Shown: positions 36,862 through 45,991, counted from the stretch's first letter. The stretch is DNA of 64,000 nt from Actinomyces graevenitzii C83 (GCF_000239695.1 NZ_JH470338.1:1212315-1276314); one strand, 5' to 3'. Program-made: numbers and translations. Notes: generated by a model from the sequence alone, not told the origin.

Positions 36862-38217
36862 TTAGTGCAGTTCCAGCGCCACTATCTGGGAGCTCTTAAC
36901 GACGACGTCGCCGCCGCCCCCAGCTTCAACGTCACCTTCCGGCGTCGTCCCTAACTGCACCGAAGCAGGCCGGCGACGCAAATGCACCACTACCGCCTGC
37001 CCTGGACGCAACCAGGGATCACTGTCAGGGAGTTTGGTGGCCAATTCAGGACCCATATATTCACGTAGAGTCTCAAAAAGCAGCGGCAAACAGGGTCGAT
37101 GCACACACAGCGCCAGCGGATAGATAGGTTCCAGCTGGCCCTCAGGTGCAGGCTCGCGCCTCTGCGGACCAGCAGGCCCGCGCCCGGGTAGCCCCGCAGG
37201 CTCGCGCCTCTGCGGACCAGCAGGCCCGCGCCCGGGTAGCCCCGCAGGCTCGCGCCCCTGCGGACCAGCAGGCCCAGCCTCCGACTGGCCCTCAAGCACA
37301 GACCCGCGCTCCAGCAAATCCCGGAAACTAGCCTGCATTACCTCAGGCGACGTCAACGCGCTGACCTCGGTGAACGCCTCATCACTGCGCAAATCCAGGC
37401 CACAGCCATGCGCATAGGGCGCCAGAGTGTCAACGCAGCGTTTCCAGGGCGAAGAAACCAGCTCCCCCACCCCATAGGCGCTAAGCAGAGCCGCCACGTC
37501 CCGGGCCTGGGCTTGCCCCCGACCCATCACCAAAGGCCGGGTAAGCTCGCTATTAATCCCATAGCCCCAGGTGGCGCGGCTAACCGCCTTGGCGTGGCGC
37601 ACCAGCACCAAGCTACGCACCTGCAGCTGCCCGCTTTCATACCAGTCCACCAGGCGCGCCAGCAGGCGCTTGTCGTCAGCGTGGGTGAGCTTGCGGGCGG
37701 CCTTTTCCACCTTCCACCAGCGCACCTTGTCAATTTCGCGCTTGGATGCGGGCTTTACCGCAGCTCGCAGCCCCTCCCCCGGGCCGTGCTCAGGCAATAC
37801 CTGGGCCGCCCAGTACAGGGTGCGTTTTTTGCGGCCGCTTACTAGACGACGGCGAGCCTTGCCCAGGTAGCGCCCCAGCACAATCTGGCGGCCGGTTTCT
37901 TCGGCTACTTCCCGGATAGCGGTGAGCACCATGGATTCGCCGGGTTCGGCTTTGCCTTTGGGGAAAGACCAGTCGTCATAGCGTGGGCGGTGCACTACCA
38001 GCACTTGCAGCTTATCGTTTTTAAGGCGCCACACCAGCGCGCCGGCGGCTAGCACCGGCGGGCGGCGTGAGGCCTTGATCCGCAAGCTTTTCTTGGGGCG
38101 CTTGCCCCGTTCCTTGCGGCGCCCGGCCTGTTTCTTGGCTTGCTGCTTGGTTTGTTTCTTAGCTTGCCGCCCGGCCTGCTGCTTGCTGCGCGCACCAGCC
38201 TTAGCTGCAAAACTCAT
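36862..38217 (-). CDS. mutT1: MutT1-like Nudix hydrolase / histidine phosphatase fusion
   Basis: The 451-aa protein has a very basic N terminus, a Nudix box ([20 protein letters not shown], about residues 88-107, ending ETG) and a C-terminal histidine phosphatase domain ([10 protein letters not shown], near residue 200; second His in [10 protein letters not shown]). This two-domain layout and its place beside ppk match mycobacterial MutT1, which sanitises 8-oxo-guanine nucleotides and hydrolyses diadenosine polyphosphates. A Pro/Gly/Arg-rich insertion of 16-residue repeats (48-bp DNA repeats at 37148-37274) interrupts the phosphatase domain. It overlaps ppk by 4 bases. Confidence 0.9.
   Translation of the reverse strand: MSFAAKAGARSKQQAGRQAKKQTKQQAKKQAGRRKERGKRPKKSLRIKASRRPPVLAAGALVWRLKNDKLQVLVVHRPRYDDWSFPKGKAEPGESMVLTAIREVAEETGRQIVLGRYLGKARRRLVSGRKKRTLYWAAQVLPEHGPGEGLRAAVKPASKREIDKVRWWKVEKAARKLTHADDKRLLARLVDWYESGQLQVRSLVLVRHAKAVSRATWGYGINSELTRPLVMGRGQAQARDVAALLSAYGVGELVSSPWKRCVDTLAPYAHGCGLDLRSDEAFTEVSALTSPEVMQASFRDLLERGSVLEGQSEAGPAGPQGREPAGLPGRGPAGPQRREPAGLPGRGPAGPQRREPAPEGQLEPIYPLALCVHRPCLPLLFETLREYMGPELATKLPDSDPWLRPGQAVVVHLRRRPASVQLGTTPEGDVEAGGGGDVVVKSSQIVALELH
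37148..37274. repeat. 48-bp coding minisatellite inside mutT1
   Basis: Two exact 48-base units (37148-37195 and 37196-37243) and a partial third (to 37274) begin GCAGGCTCGCGCC. They keep the frame and encode [16 protein letters not shown] repeats. Copy number could vary without a frameshift. Confidence 0.9.
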
Positions 38218-41054
38218 TTAACCCGGGCCCGGGCCTGGGACATAAGCACATTTTGCACGTCCTCAAGCTCCTGTCCGTCGTCGTCATGAGTACGCCGCTG
38301 CCAGGTGCCGTCAGGAAGTAGGTGCCAGGCGCTGATGCGGCCGGAGGTTTCCAGGTCAATCAGCCAATGCAGGCGCTCCACCAGATCCGGCTGGGTGATC
38401 TTAACCAGGGCCTCCACGCGGCGGTCCAGGTTACGGTGCATCAGGTCAGCGCTACCAATGAAAATCTCGGGGTTGCCGTCGTTAGCAAAGGCGTAGATGC
38501 GCGAGTGCTCCAGGTAGCGGCCCAGGATTGAGGTGACGTGAATGTTTTCGCTTAAGCCCTCAACTCCGCAGCGGATCCCGCAAATACCGCGAACCACCAG
38601 GTCAACGCGTACACCCGCACGCGAGGCCCGGTAGAGGGCGTCAATAATGCGCTCATCAACAATGGAGTTAACCTTGATCTTGATCCAGGCTTCACGCCCA
38701 GCCAAGTGGTTGTCAATTTCGCGCTTGATACGTTCCAGCAGCCCGTTACGCAGGCCGCGCGGGGCTACCAGCAGGCGACGGAAGCGGGCGCGCGGGGCAT
38801 AACCTGAAAGCTGGTTGAACAGCGTGGTCAGGTCTTGGGCGACGTCGCGGTCGCAGGTCAGCAGGCCCAGGTCCTCATAGCCACGGGCGGTCTTGGGGTG
38901 GTAGTTGCCCGTGCCCACGTGGCAGTAGCGGCGCAGGCCGTCAGTTTCCTGGCGCACCACTAGTGACAGCTTGCAGTGGGTTTTAAGCCCGATCATGCCG
39001 TAAACCACGTGTACACCGGCCCGCTCAAGCTTGCGTGCCCACACGATATTGGCTTCTTCATCAAAACGGGCCTTGATTTCCACAATAGCCACAACCTGTT
39101 TGCCCAGTTCAGCAGCCTCAATCAGGGCGTCAACAATGGGTGAGTCACCACTGGTGCGGTACAGGGTCTGCTTGATGGCCAGCACCTTGGGGTCGTGGGC
39201 GGCCTGGGAGATGAACTCCTGGACGCTGGTTGAGAAGGCGTCGTAGGGGTGGTGCAGCAAAATGTTGTGCTCACGGATGGCCGCGAAAATGCTGCGGGGC
39301 CGCGCCGATTCGCGCGGGTTGATCCCGGCCGGGGTGACCGGCACGTAGCGCTTGTATTTGAACTCGGGGATGTCCAGGTCGTGAATTTCGGACAGGTCAG
39401 ACAAGTTCAGTGGCGCGGGCGAGACAAACACGTCTTCTTGCGAGATGTTTAGCTTGCGTACCAGGTAGGTGCGCACAAAATCGCTGATGGAGTCTTCTAC
39501 CTCCAGGCGCACTACCCGCCCAAAACGACGGCGTCCCAGCTCTTTTTCCATGGCGGCGAGCAGGTTTTCGGCGTCGTCCTCTTCAACTTCAAGGTTTTCG
39601 TTGCGGGTGACGCGGAAGACGTGGTGCTCCACGATTTCCATGCCCGGGAAGAGGTGGTCCAGGTGGTAGGCCACGACTTCCTCAAGTGGGATTAGCGCCA
39701 GGTTGCGCGGTTTGGTGTTGGTTAGCTCGCGCCCGGGCACCTGCACGAATCGCGGCAGAGAGTCGGGCAGTTTGATGCGGGCGAAGTGGTTTTTGCCGCT
39801 GCGTGGGTTGCGCAGCATAACCGCCAGGTTCAGCGATAGGCCGGAAATGTAGGGGAAGGGGTGCGAGGGGTCCACCGCTAGCGGGGTCAGCACCGGATAG
39901 ACCCGGTAGCGGAAGTAGCGGGTGAGCTTGTCGCGTTCTTCCTGGCTCAGCGATTTCCAGTCGGTAATTTCGATGCCTGCCTGGGCCATGGCCGGGCGTA
40001 CGTCGTTTTGGAATAGCTCGGCTTGGGCGGCGGTGAGTTTCTTGGCGCGCGAGGTGATTAGCTCTAGCACCTGCTTGGCATCCAACCCTGAGGCACGCAC
40101 GGGGGTGATTCCGGCGGCGATGCGTCGCTTTAGCCCGGCCACGCGCACCATGTAGAACTCGTCCAGGTTGGAGGAGAAGATGGATAGGAACCAGGCGCGA
40201 GTAAGTACTGGCAGGCTGCGGTCTTGGGCCTGTTCCAGCACGCGCTTGTTGAAGTCTATCCAGGTCAGTTCCCGGTCCACGAAGCGCTCAGGGAATTCGT
40301 CTAGCGCGGGCAGTTTTTCCTGCAGGCGGTCGATATCCGCCCAGTACTTCTTACTTGAGGGGTCTACAACCTCTGTAGCTTCTACTGGCTTGACGCCGTC
40401 TAGTTGCGTGCTGCCTGCGGTTTTTGCGATGCCGACGACGGAGCCCGGCTTGGCATCTTTTGTCTCACCGGCACGCTTGGCTGCGTCAGCTTTAGCGTCA
40501 TTGGCGGCGGTTTTACCGCTCGCCTTTACACTGTCTACCTTGGCGCCTTTAGTGCCGGTAGCGCCCTTGGCATCAGTAACACCCTTGATGCCAGCAGCAC
40601 CCTTGGCCCCAGCGGCACCGTCAGCCTTAGCTCCCACGCTAGCGGCGCCGTCGGCCTTAGTCCCAGCCCCAGCGCTACCAGCTTTAACTCCAGCGCTACC
40701 AGCTTTAGCAGAACCAGGCCCATCAGCAGTCTTTGCACCGCTAGAAGCCTTGCCTGCTTTGGCGCGCTTGGAGCCCTTAGAGGCAGCATTTTTAGCGGGC
40801 GCAGCGCTTAAGGTGCCAGTCTCGCCAGCTTTTTCATCACCAGTCTCGCCGGCTTCAAGCACTTCGATAGCAGCCTCAACGCCGCTAGCGTCAGCGTCGG
40901 AGCTTGCCTCCTCCTCAAAGTCCTCGTCCGCATAAGCGGGGCCAGCGTCATCCTCGAAATCTCGGGGGTCTGCGGTTTCAATAACGGCGGCTATGGCTGC
41001 GTCGGTGCGCTTGGCTTCTTCGACGTCGACATCCTGTGCAGCGTGATCTTGCAT
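38214..41054 (-). CDS. ppk: Polyphosphate kinase 1 with long N-terminal extension
   Basis: Ppk1 makes and uses polyphosphate. The core begins about residue 238 ([18 protein letters not shown]) and keeps the [11 protein letters not shown] segment, HHPYDAF, the catalytic His region [17 protein letters not shown] and the second His/Lys region. The 946-aa length is about 220 longer than usual because of an N-terminal extension: acidic to about residue 80, then Lys/Ala/Gly repeats ([16 protein letters not shown]) to about 205. The extension looks disordered and is not part of the catalytic fold. mutT1 follows with a 4-base overlap, the usual actinobacterial pairing. Confidence 0.95.
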   Translation of the reverse strand: MQDHAAQDVDVEEAKRTDAAIAAVIETADPRDFEDDAGPAYADEDFEEEASSDADASGVEAAIEVLEAGETGDEKAGETGTLSAAPAKNAASKGSKRAKAGKASSGAKTADGPGSAKAGSAGVKAGSAGAGTKADGAASVGAKADGAAGAKGAAGIKGVTDAKGATGTKGAKVDSVKASGKTAANDAKADAAKRAGETKDAKPGSVVGIAKTAGSTQLDGVKPVEATEVVDPSSKKYWADIDRLQEKLPALDEFPERFVDRELTWIDFNKRVLEQAQDRSLPVLTRAWFLSIFSSNLDEFYMVRVAGLKRRIAAGITPVRASGLDAKQVLELITSRAKKLTAAQAELFQNDVRPAMAQAGIEITDWKSLSQEERDKLTRYFRYRVYPVLTPLAVDPSHPFPYISGLSLNLAVMLRNPRSGKNHFARIKLPDSLPRFVQVPGRELTNTKPRNLALIPLEEVVAYHLDHLFPGMEIVEHHVFRVTRNENLEVEEDDAENLLAAMEKELGRRRFGRVVRLEVEDSISDFVRTYLVRKLNISQEDVFVSPAPLNLSDLSEIHDLDIPEFKYKRYVPVTPAGINPRESARPRSIFAAIREHNILLHHPYDAFSTSVQEFISQAAHDPKVLAIKQTLYRTSGDSPIVDALIEAAELGKQVVAIVEIKARFDEEANIVWARKLERAGVHVVYGMIGLKTHCKLSLVVRQETDGLRRYCHVGTGNYHPKTARGYEDLGLLTCDRDVAQDLTTLFNQLSGYAPRARFRRLLVAPRGLRNGLLERIKREIDNHLAGREAWIKIKVNSIVDERIIDALYRASRAGVRVDLVVRGICGIRCGVEGLSENIHVTSILGRYLEHSRIYAFANDGNPEIFIGSADLMHRNLDRRVEALVKITQPDLVERLHWLIDLETSGRISAWHLLPDGTWQRRTHDDDGQELEDVQNVLMSQARARVK

Positions 41055-41132
41055 ACTCGTATTCTGTCAGTGATAGAGGTTAATTTTTCCAGCATTATTG
41101 TACTGATATTTGGGCGCTAATGTCCCTGGGGA

Positions 41133-41816
41133 TTAATCCAATTTCCCGACGGCGGCCTTAGCAGCTGCTTCACGTAGCTCGGCGGCGGTTGTGGCCAGGG
41201 CGCGAGCACGGGAGGTGACCACGTCGTAAAGCGGGTCATTTTCGTCAGTAATCCAGCTATCTTGCTCACTAGCGCGGCTGAGGCGTTCTAGCAGGGCGGC
41301 GCTGGCTAGTAGCGTGGGGTAAAGCTGGGATCGGCGCGACGGCGTCCGTTGGCTACCAGCGGATGCGTCGCCCAGCAGTAGCTCGTTTAGTTGGGCTTGC
41401 ACCTGGGCCACACTGTCTACCCGCTGCCCCTGAGATAAGGCGGCCTCAAAGCGGGCCTGAGCAGCAGCGTCGTCGTCATTAATAGTTACTGCTGTGGCGT
41501 AACGCGACTCTACCAGGGCCGGGTCGCGCTCAATCCATTCGCGTAGCAGTAGTAGGCGCCAAAGCGCGCCAGGTAAGGTGCCCGCAGGGCTGGTGGCCCA
41601 CAGCTCGCCAATCACATCTACGCCATGGGAGGCCACAACTTTGCGCAGCCCAGCGGCGGTTAGCGTGGTGTCAGTGTCCGCACCAAGGTAGCCACAAATG
41701 AGCAGCTGGGCGCTTTGGTGAGCCAGAACGGAGGTGGCGGCGGTGTCTTCAGCGCCGGTGTAACGCTCAGCTTCGGCGGGTTCCATGAGGACGGGGCGGT
41801 GGAATTGGCGGGTCAT
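41133..41816 (-). CDS. Conserved-looking protein of unknown function
   Basis: The 227-aa soluble protein is predicted mostly helical, with the segment WATSPAGTLPGALWRLLLL and an Ala/Arg-rich C terminus. It has an excellent ribosome-binding site (AAAGGAGG, 5 bases before ATG) and is divergent from tRNA-Lys. It lacks membrane helices and known motifs. I cannot assign a function. Confidence 0.75.
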   Translation of the reverse strand: MTRQFHRPVLMEPAEAERYTGAEDTAATSVLAHQSAQLLICGYLGADTDTTLTAAGLRKVVASHGVDVIGELWATSPAGTLPGALWRLLLLREWIERDPALVESRYATAVTINDDDAAAQARFEAALSQGQRVDSVAQVQAQLNELLLGDASAGSQRTPSRRSQLYPTLLASAALLERLSRASEQDSWITDENDPLYDVVTSRARALATTAAELREAAAKAAVGKLD

Positions 41817-41827
41817 ACATGCCTCCT

Positions 41828-41857
41828 TTAGACGTAGGCTAACAAGTCCGCTATGAT
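41828..41857 (+). promoter_or_regulatory. Promoter of tRNA-Lys
   Basis: TTAGAC (41828-41833) and TATGAT (41852-41857) with an 18-base spacer lie about 90 bases before the tRNA. They overlap the ribosome-binding region of the divergent gene only on the other strand. Confidence 0.55.
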
Positions 41858-41949
41858 GGGGGCTGTCAGTTCGCTGCGGGCCGTTCCAAAAGTCCGTTAG
41901 GCGTTGCTCGCATCCGCAAGATGCCAGCCGCGCAGCAGTGAGCAGGCCT

Positions 41950-42023
41950 GCCCCCTTAGCTCAGTTGGTTAGAGCTACGGACTTTTAATCCGCAGGTCGA
42001 GGGTTCGAGTCCCTCAGGGGGTA
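41950..42023 (+). tRNA. tRNA-Lys (TTT)
   Basis: A complete cloverleaf: acceptor GCCCCCT/AGGGGGT, D arm GCTC/GAGC, anticodon loop CTTTTAA with TTT, T loop TTCGAGT, discriminator A. The accessory low-GC region begins directly downstream, as at many tRNA integration sites. Confidence 0.97.
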
Positions 42024-42103
42024 CTTTTCAGTACAGTGTGCCCTCACCAAGATTTGGTAGGGGTTTTGCTTATCGTTATTTCCACAAACTCAGCAATTAT
42101 GAA

Positions 42104-42441
42104 ATGAAGTTCAGAAGGCTGGTCATAGGCGTCATTGCTTTTTCTTGCTGACAGTAGGCGCATGCACAATAACTCCAACACCTACCCCAACTCCCACTCC
42201 CGAATCTGAAGCTGCGCCCGCTCCCGCACCGGCACCAGAATCTGAATCTCAGTCGGAAGAAAATGGCGAGGCAGCTGAAGCGCCCGCCGACGACTCCAGT
42301 TCTGTTTACTACAGCAACTGCACTGAAGCTTGGAATGCTGGAGCTGCCCCTATTTACCGTGGTGAGCCTGGTTACCGAAGCAAACTAGATCACGATAACG
42401 ACGGTGTTGCTTGCGAAAGGCAACCACCACATAGTCGCTAG
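42104..42441 (+). pseudogene. Excalibur-domain lipoprotein, signal peptide out of frame
   Basis: ATG 42104 opens a signal peptide MKFRRLVIGVIAF that stops after two more codons. A different frame starts at TTG 42145 and reads LLTVGAC, a lipobox, then TPTPTPTP and Glu/Pro-rich spacer, and an excalibur calcium-binding domain (YYSNCTEAWNAGAAPIYRG, then GYRSKLDHDNDGVACE). One extra T in the T5 run at 42139-42143 would join them into a perfect lipoprotein. Thus the gene is frameshifted as read, by error, decay or phase variation. Excalibur proteins are secreted or surface Ca2+-binding proteins. Confidence 0.75.
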
Positions 42442-42520
42442 CTGGTAACTAGCTAACTGGCCACTATTCGCTAGCAGCCTATGAAAGGCTAGAGATTTTA
42501 GAGGCTCATGAGGCATAATA

Positions 42521-42556
42521 GAGGCAGCCAGTTCCCGCGAGGGGACTGACTGCCTC
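42521..42556 (-). terminator. Terminator of mini-peptide gene 1
   Basis: GAGGCAGCCAGTTCCC pairs with GGGGACTGACTGCCTC (one mismatch), loop GCGA; on the minus strand it is followed by TATTATGCC. A near-identical hairpin follows mini-peptide gene 2. Confidence 0.75.
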
Positions 42557-42569
42557 CAGTCACTGTACT

Positions 42570-42704
42570 TTAGTTCTTGAGCAGTGACGCGAGGGCTACG
42601 ATCAAAGCCGCTAGGGCCTGGATGAGAGCAGCGACACTCGCGATGTCAACGCTCTTCCTCCGGGCCTTTCGCTTGCCTTGACCAGTCTTGGACTTGCCAG
42701 ACAA
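42570..42704 (-). CDS. Cationic amphipathic mini-peptide 1 (44 aa)
   Basis: A TTG-started 44-codon gene with GGAGG eight bases upstream encodes MSGKSKTGQGKRKARRKS (8 of 18 residues basic) followed by a helical Ala/Leu/Ile segment with AALIQALAALIVALASLL. It is about 70% identical to mini-peptide 2, which starts with ATG at the equivalent codon, and each has its own terminator. There is no signal peptide or processing site. It resembles leaderless bacteriocins, phenol-soluble modulins or type I toxins in build, but no family is recognised. Its neighbours are small membrane proteins that could confer immunity. Confidence 0.75.
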   Translation of the reverse strand: MSGKSKTGQGKRKARRKSVDIASVAALIQALAALIVALASLLKN

Positions 42705-42904
42705 TGAGCCCACCTCCTCTCAAACCCCCAATCGCTTCCCAGCCATAAGCCACTAGAAGATGTACCGGGAACGTTGGCCGCTTAAAAGAGGGCAAAATAA
42801 GCCTAGCAAGCCCTTGGCAAGTGGTGGTTCAAAATTAGAGCAGCGCTTTAAGCTCACAGCCCAGAAAAAAGGCTGGAGGCAGTAAATAAGCGTGAGGCAT
42901 AATA

Positions 42905-42944
42905 GAGGCAGCCAATCCCCTATTTAAAGAGGACTGACTGCCTC
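42905..42944 (-). terminator. Terminator of mini-peptide gene 2
   Basis: GAGGCAGCCA.. pairs with ..TGACTGCCTC (42905-42920 and 42929-42944). It copies the hairpin after gene 1, including the upstream GAGGCATAATA on the plus strand. Confidence 0.75.
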
Positions 42945-42952
42945 AGCCACTG

Positions 42953-43093
42953 CTACTTAAGAGCGATGAGCAGTGACGCGAGGGCTCCAATCAAAGCCGC
43001 TAGGGCCTGGATGAGAGCAGTGACATTCGCGGTGTCAATGTTCTCCTTCCGGGCCTTTTGCTTACCTTGACTAGTCCTGGACTTGCCGGACAT
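42953..43093 (-). CDS. Cationic amphipathic mini-peptide 2 (46 aa)
   Basis: ATG with GGGAGGTGGGCTT upstream begins a 46-codon gene: MSGKSRTSQGKQKARKEN, then IDTANV and the hydrophobic helix TALIQALAALIGALASLLIALK. Conservation with peptide 1 is in coding frame and keeps both the basic head and the helix, so the reading is probably correct. The duplicated units differ by third-base and conservative changes, implying selection on the peptide. Function unknown; membrane-active peptide is the best guess. Confidence 0.8.
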   Translation of the reverse strand: MSGKSRTSQGKQKARKENIDTANVTALIQALAALIGALASLLIALK

Positions 43094-43100
43094 AAGCCCA

Positions 43101-43340
43101 CCTCCCTTCTAACCCCAATCACTTGCCAGCCATAAGCCGCTAAAAGAGGTGAGCTGGTAGTGTTGGCCGCTTCAAAGAGGGGCAAGCTAAGCCTAGCTCA
43201 AGGTTGCCTGCGGTTCGAACAAATGTTGCGACCAAAATCAGCATGTTGCGACGACGCAAATCTAGCAGCCGCTAGGGCTACCCGCTGTTTGGTGGTACTT
43301 ACTCTTTATAGGTAGCAGACACTTTCATAATAACTACCAC
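43101..43340. repeat. About 240-bp block repeated at 46030-46275
   Basis: From the mini-peptide ribosome-binding region through the end of the 43299 membrane-protein gene, the sequence is nearly identical to 46030-46275. Landmarks are AAAAGAGGTGAGCTGGTAGT, AATGTTGC and the final TTACTCTTTATAGGTAGCA. The match breaks exactly before the mini-peptide start, so a third peptide copy was probably lost at the other end. Confidence 0.85.
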
Positions 43341-43550
43341 TATCTGTGTAGCAACAAAGCTCGCCAATGGCCAAAAAATCAATGACTTAATATACTCCGA
43401 GGGACTTGCCAACCCCTCACCATTCTCATAAATTCCAGAAAATGAGGCAACATACACCGAAACCAGCCAGGGACTAATTAATATTAGAACCCCAAGGGCA
43501 TCAACACATTTTATCCAAAAAGCTAAACTGTTCCACTTCTTCTTAGCCAT
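43299..43550 (-). CDS. Small two-helix membrane protein, family B (copy 1)
   Basis: The 83-aa protein has two membrane helices (WIKCVDALGVLILISPWLVS and a second near ASFVATQIVVVIM) flanked by Lys. It is paralogous to the product at 46238-46489, with identical ends (FWIKCVDALG ... TQIVVVIMKVxATYKE). It stands directly upstream of the mini-peptide genes. Families of this size beside cationic peptides are often immunity proteins; that is inference. Confidence 0.78.
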   Translation of the reverse strand: MAKKKWNSLAFWIKCVDALGVLILISPWLVSVYVASFSGIYENGEGLASPSEYIKSLIFWPLASFVATQIVVVIMKVSATYKE

Positions 43551-43616
43551 TTACCCCCTTAGCTATACCACTAGCGTCACATCAGCGCATACAGCAAATG
43601 TTACTAGCCGACACAT

Positions 43617-43775
43617 CTAACGCAACAATGCTCTAATTATTAAAACAAATCCAACCAGTGCGCTACGTGCCGCAACTATACGCAGGACCTGTCGCTTTCG
43701 TTCGTGTTTACTCACAGGAAGCTGGGTAGCTGACTGCTTAGGTATAACAAAGTTTTTATCAAAGTTAGCTACCAT
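43617..43775 (-). pseudogene. Internally deleted relict of family A membrane protein (52 codons)
   Basis: A short frame keeps the basic stretch and first helix of the 46562 gene (RIVAARSALVGFVLI versus RIVATHSALVGFVLI) and its last residues (LR, stop), but lacks about 170 bases between. ATTATTAAA/ACTAATAAA near-repeats flank the deletion, so it arose by recombination. It is probably not functional, although still in frame. Confidence 0.55.
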
Positions 43776-44026
43776 CTGATTTCCGATCAACCACTTTCGA
43801 AATTCTTATCTTTTATAGTTACTACAACATTAAGCCTCCTGCGCATACCGATATTTCGGCACAGCTTTTATTACTTTAGACAAAGTGTCTCTTCATAATT
43901 GGAGCTTTGATCTATCGGTTTCGAGGAATGCTTAGGTCAGGGCGTTCAAATATAGTACTAAATGTATCGAGATCTTTCAGGTGAACGATATATGAATCCT
44001 CATCATCGAAAGACCTCAGTCCTTAC

Positions 44027-44449
44027 CTAGCCACGATGCGCCGACCCCTGCACACCACCCCCACACCCTCGAACGCGAAGAGCTACCAAATCAGCAACTA
44101 TAAGAAATAAAAACCCAAAAGGTACCAATATAAAAAAAGACATTAAAAACACCAAGAGTGCCCAACCTACACCACCGCTACCTCCTTCAGAAACAAGGAG
44201 AGTAACAATGAACATTACAAATGGACTAACTATCAGAAACAGACCAATCCTGACAAATACAGTTGAAAACGCTGTTAAGATTTCGCATTTCTGACGACCT
44301 AATTCCCGCGAACTCCTACCTATCCGGGCAACCTTTTCGGACCTAGCCAGTTTTTCATTAAACGCTTTTTCCGACTGGCCATCAGGACTTGATGCATCAT
44401 CAATCAGAGACAGCGTACCGAATTCAGCATCAGCTTGATCATTATTCAT
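44027..44449 (-). CDS. Small two-helix membrane protein, family A (divergent)
   Basis: The 140-aa protein has the family N-terminal motif QSEKAFNEKLARSEK and two or three hydrophobic segments (VRIGLFLIVSPFVMFIVTLL, then a C-terminal pair). Between helices it has SEGGSGGVG instead of the PGDHG loop of its paralogs, and its C terminus ends in a Gly-rich stretch. Codon use is AT-rich. Function unknown. Confidence 0.7.
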   Translation of the reverse strand: MNNDQADAEFGTLSLIDDASSPDGQSEKAFNEKLARSEKVARIGRSSRELGRQKCEILTAFSTVFVRIGLFLIVSPFVMFIVTLLVSEGGSGGVGWALLVFLMSFFILVPFGFLFLIVADLVALRVRGCGGGVQGSAHRG

Positions 44450-44549
44450 TTTCTAACCAGCTTTCCTGTAAACAAGATGAACTATCGCCTATTGCAGATA
44501 CGACCCATACACGAATAAAATCCTCGCCAACACTAATACCGAACCAAAT

Positions 44550-44927
44550 CTACTTACACAGATTCTCGCCAAAATCAAACATAATTAGTGCAACAACAGA
44601 TAACACAAGCCCTATTGGAAAAAAAGTCATAAACATAAAAAAAATCTCCCAAGCTAAGTCATCTCCACTATCACCATGATCCCCTGGAAGAAGAGCAATA
44701 ATATAAATAAATGGGATCAAGAGCATGATCACTCCCGGAATACCCAGGCAGAGTGCTGCCGTAAAGTAATTCTTCCGTTCACGCTCCCCTTCGGAGGGAA
44801 GTCCCATTTCCTGCGATAATACAACTGGAGGCGCTGGTCGTAGCTTAACCGGAGAAGCTTGTTTACTTATCCACTGCGACCTAGCCAGCTTTTCATTAAA
44901 CGCCTTTTCTGACCGACTCTCACACAT
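44550..44927 (-). CDS. Small two-helix membrane protein, family A
   Basis: The 125-aa protein begins CESRSEKAFNEKLARSQ, has a basic juxtamembrane region (EGERERKNYF), a first helix (LGIPGVIMLLIPFIYIIALL), an acidic loop PGDHGDSGDD and a second helix. The same order is seen in the 44969, 45391 and 46562 products, so the family is tandemly duplicated. Positive residues before helix 1 predict an N-in topology with the acidic loop outside. Confidence 0.75.
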   Translation of the reverse strand: MCESRSEKAFNEKLARSQWISKQASPVKLRPAPPVVLSQEMGLPSEGERERKNYFTAALCLGIPGVIMLLIPFIYIIALLPGDHGDSGDDLAWEIFFMFMTFFPIGLVLSVVALIMFDFGENLCK

Positions 44928-44968
44928 TTATTAGACCTCTTTAATACCAGTGCATACTCGAAACTAAA

Positions 44969-45349
44969 TTACTCTTTGACCATGGCACCCAGACCCATCA
45001 TAGCTACCGAAATATAAGATACAACAACCCCTATCGGCGTAATAGTTATGAACGCCCCGAAAGCCCTCAAATCCCAGCCATCACCATTAATACCATGATC
45101 TCCCGGCACACCCGCAATAATGTAGCCCAAAATAAATGGACTTAAGATCAGAGATACTGCCGGAATAGCAAAACAAAGCGCCAGCATAAATAAAATCAGC
45201 CGCTTACGCTTACCCTTAGCAGAAAGCACCTTTTTTGGCTGCGGCACAAAAGGCATTGGTTGCAGCAAAACCTTCGGCACTTGCCCGCTTATCTGCTGCG
45301 ACCTAGCCAGCTTTTCATTAAATGCCTTTTCTGACTGACTCTCACACAT
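44969..45349 (-). CDS. Small two-helix membrane protein, family A
   Basis: The 126-aa product shares CESQSEKAFNEKLARSQ with its downstream neighbour and the segment KKVLSAKGKRKRLI plus loop GVPGDHGINGDGWD with its upstream neighbour, indicating recombination between copies. Genes are 41 bases apart with nearly the same spacer sequence (TTTATTAGACCTCTTTAAT). Function unknown. Confidence 0.78.
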   Translation of the reverse strand: MCESQSEKAFNEKLARSQQISGQVPKVLLQPMPFVPQPKKVLSAKGKRKRLILFMLALCFAIPAVSLILSPFILGYIIAGVPGDHGINGDGWDLRAFGAFITITPIGVVVSYISVAMMGLGAMVKE

Positions 45350-45390
45350 TTATTAGACCTCTTTAATGCCACTACATTCTCGAAACCAGA

Positions 45391-45783
45391 TCACTCTTTA
45401 ACCCTGGCAGCCAGATACATCATAGCTACCGGAATAGCAGATATAACAGCCCCTATCGGAGTAATATATACGATCGAGAAAAAAGCCCTCGCATCCCAGC
45501 CATCACCATTAATACCATGATCTCCCGGCACACCCGCAATAATGTAACCCAAAATAAATGGACTGAAGATCAGAGACACTGCCGGAATACCAAAACAAAG
45601 CGCAAACATATAGAAAATCAGCCGCTTACGCTTACCCTTAGCAGAAAGTACCTTTTTTGGCTGCGGCACAAAAGGCATTGGCTGCAACGAAACCTGCGGC
45701 ACTTGCCCACTTATCCGCTGCGACCTAGCCAGCATTTCCTTTAAAGCCTCCCCGGGCTGCTTCTCAGGTATTTCCTGTTCCAT
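45391..45783 (-). CDS. Small two-helix membrane protein, family A
   Basis: The 130-aa protein starts MEQEIPEKQPGEALKEMLAR, identical to the 46562 product for over 25 residues, and then carries the PGDHGINGDGWD loop shared with the 44969 product. It is the clearest hybrid of the set. Two helices flank the loop. Confidence 0.78.
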   Translation of the reverse strand: MEQEIPEKQPGEALKEMLARSQRISGQVPQVSLQPMPFVPQPKKVLSAKGKRKRLIFYMFALCFGIPAVSLIFSPFILGYIIAGVPGDHGINGDGWDARAFFSIVYITPIGAVISAIPVAMMYLAARVKE

Positions 45784-45880
45784 CAGCTACCACTCCGTCC
45801 GCTCAAAGCAGTCACAACCTCATTCACCAAAGTTACCACCAACCATACTCACCACAAGGACACGTATTCATAACAAGCAC

Positions 45881-45991
45881 CTAACGCAGACACATACTGT
45901 TTCGAATAGCCATTGCAAACATGAAAGTTAAAATTCCCAATGGACTAAGCATTAACGATACCCCCGCAACAGCAAGATACCTATAAATCAT
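45881..45991 (-). CDS. Very short membrane peptide or family A relict (36 aa)
   Basis: ATG 45991 opens 36 codons, MIYRYLAVAGVSLMLSPLGI followed by a hydrophobic end, a single helix resembling family A helix 1 (VSLIFSPFIL). A weak GAAAGTGA lies upstream. It may be a truncated copy rather than a gene. Confidence 0.35.
   Translation of the reverse strand: MIYRYLAVAGVSLMLSPLGILTFMFAMAIRNSMCLR

Noticed and set aside
40168-40935. 255-codon plus-strand frame opposite the ppk extension
   Set aside because: Antisense of KAG-rich repeats gives an Ala/Leu/Pro-rich frame by composition alone.
43000-43185. 61-codon minus-strand frame over mini-peptide 2
   Set aside because: It lies in another frame from the conserved peptide, lacks a ribosome-binding site and is not matched in the paralogous copy.
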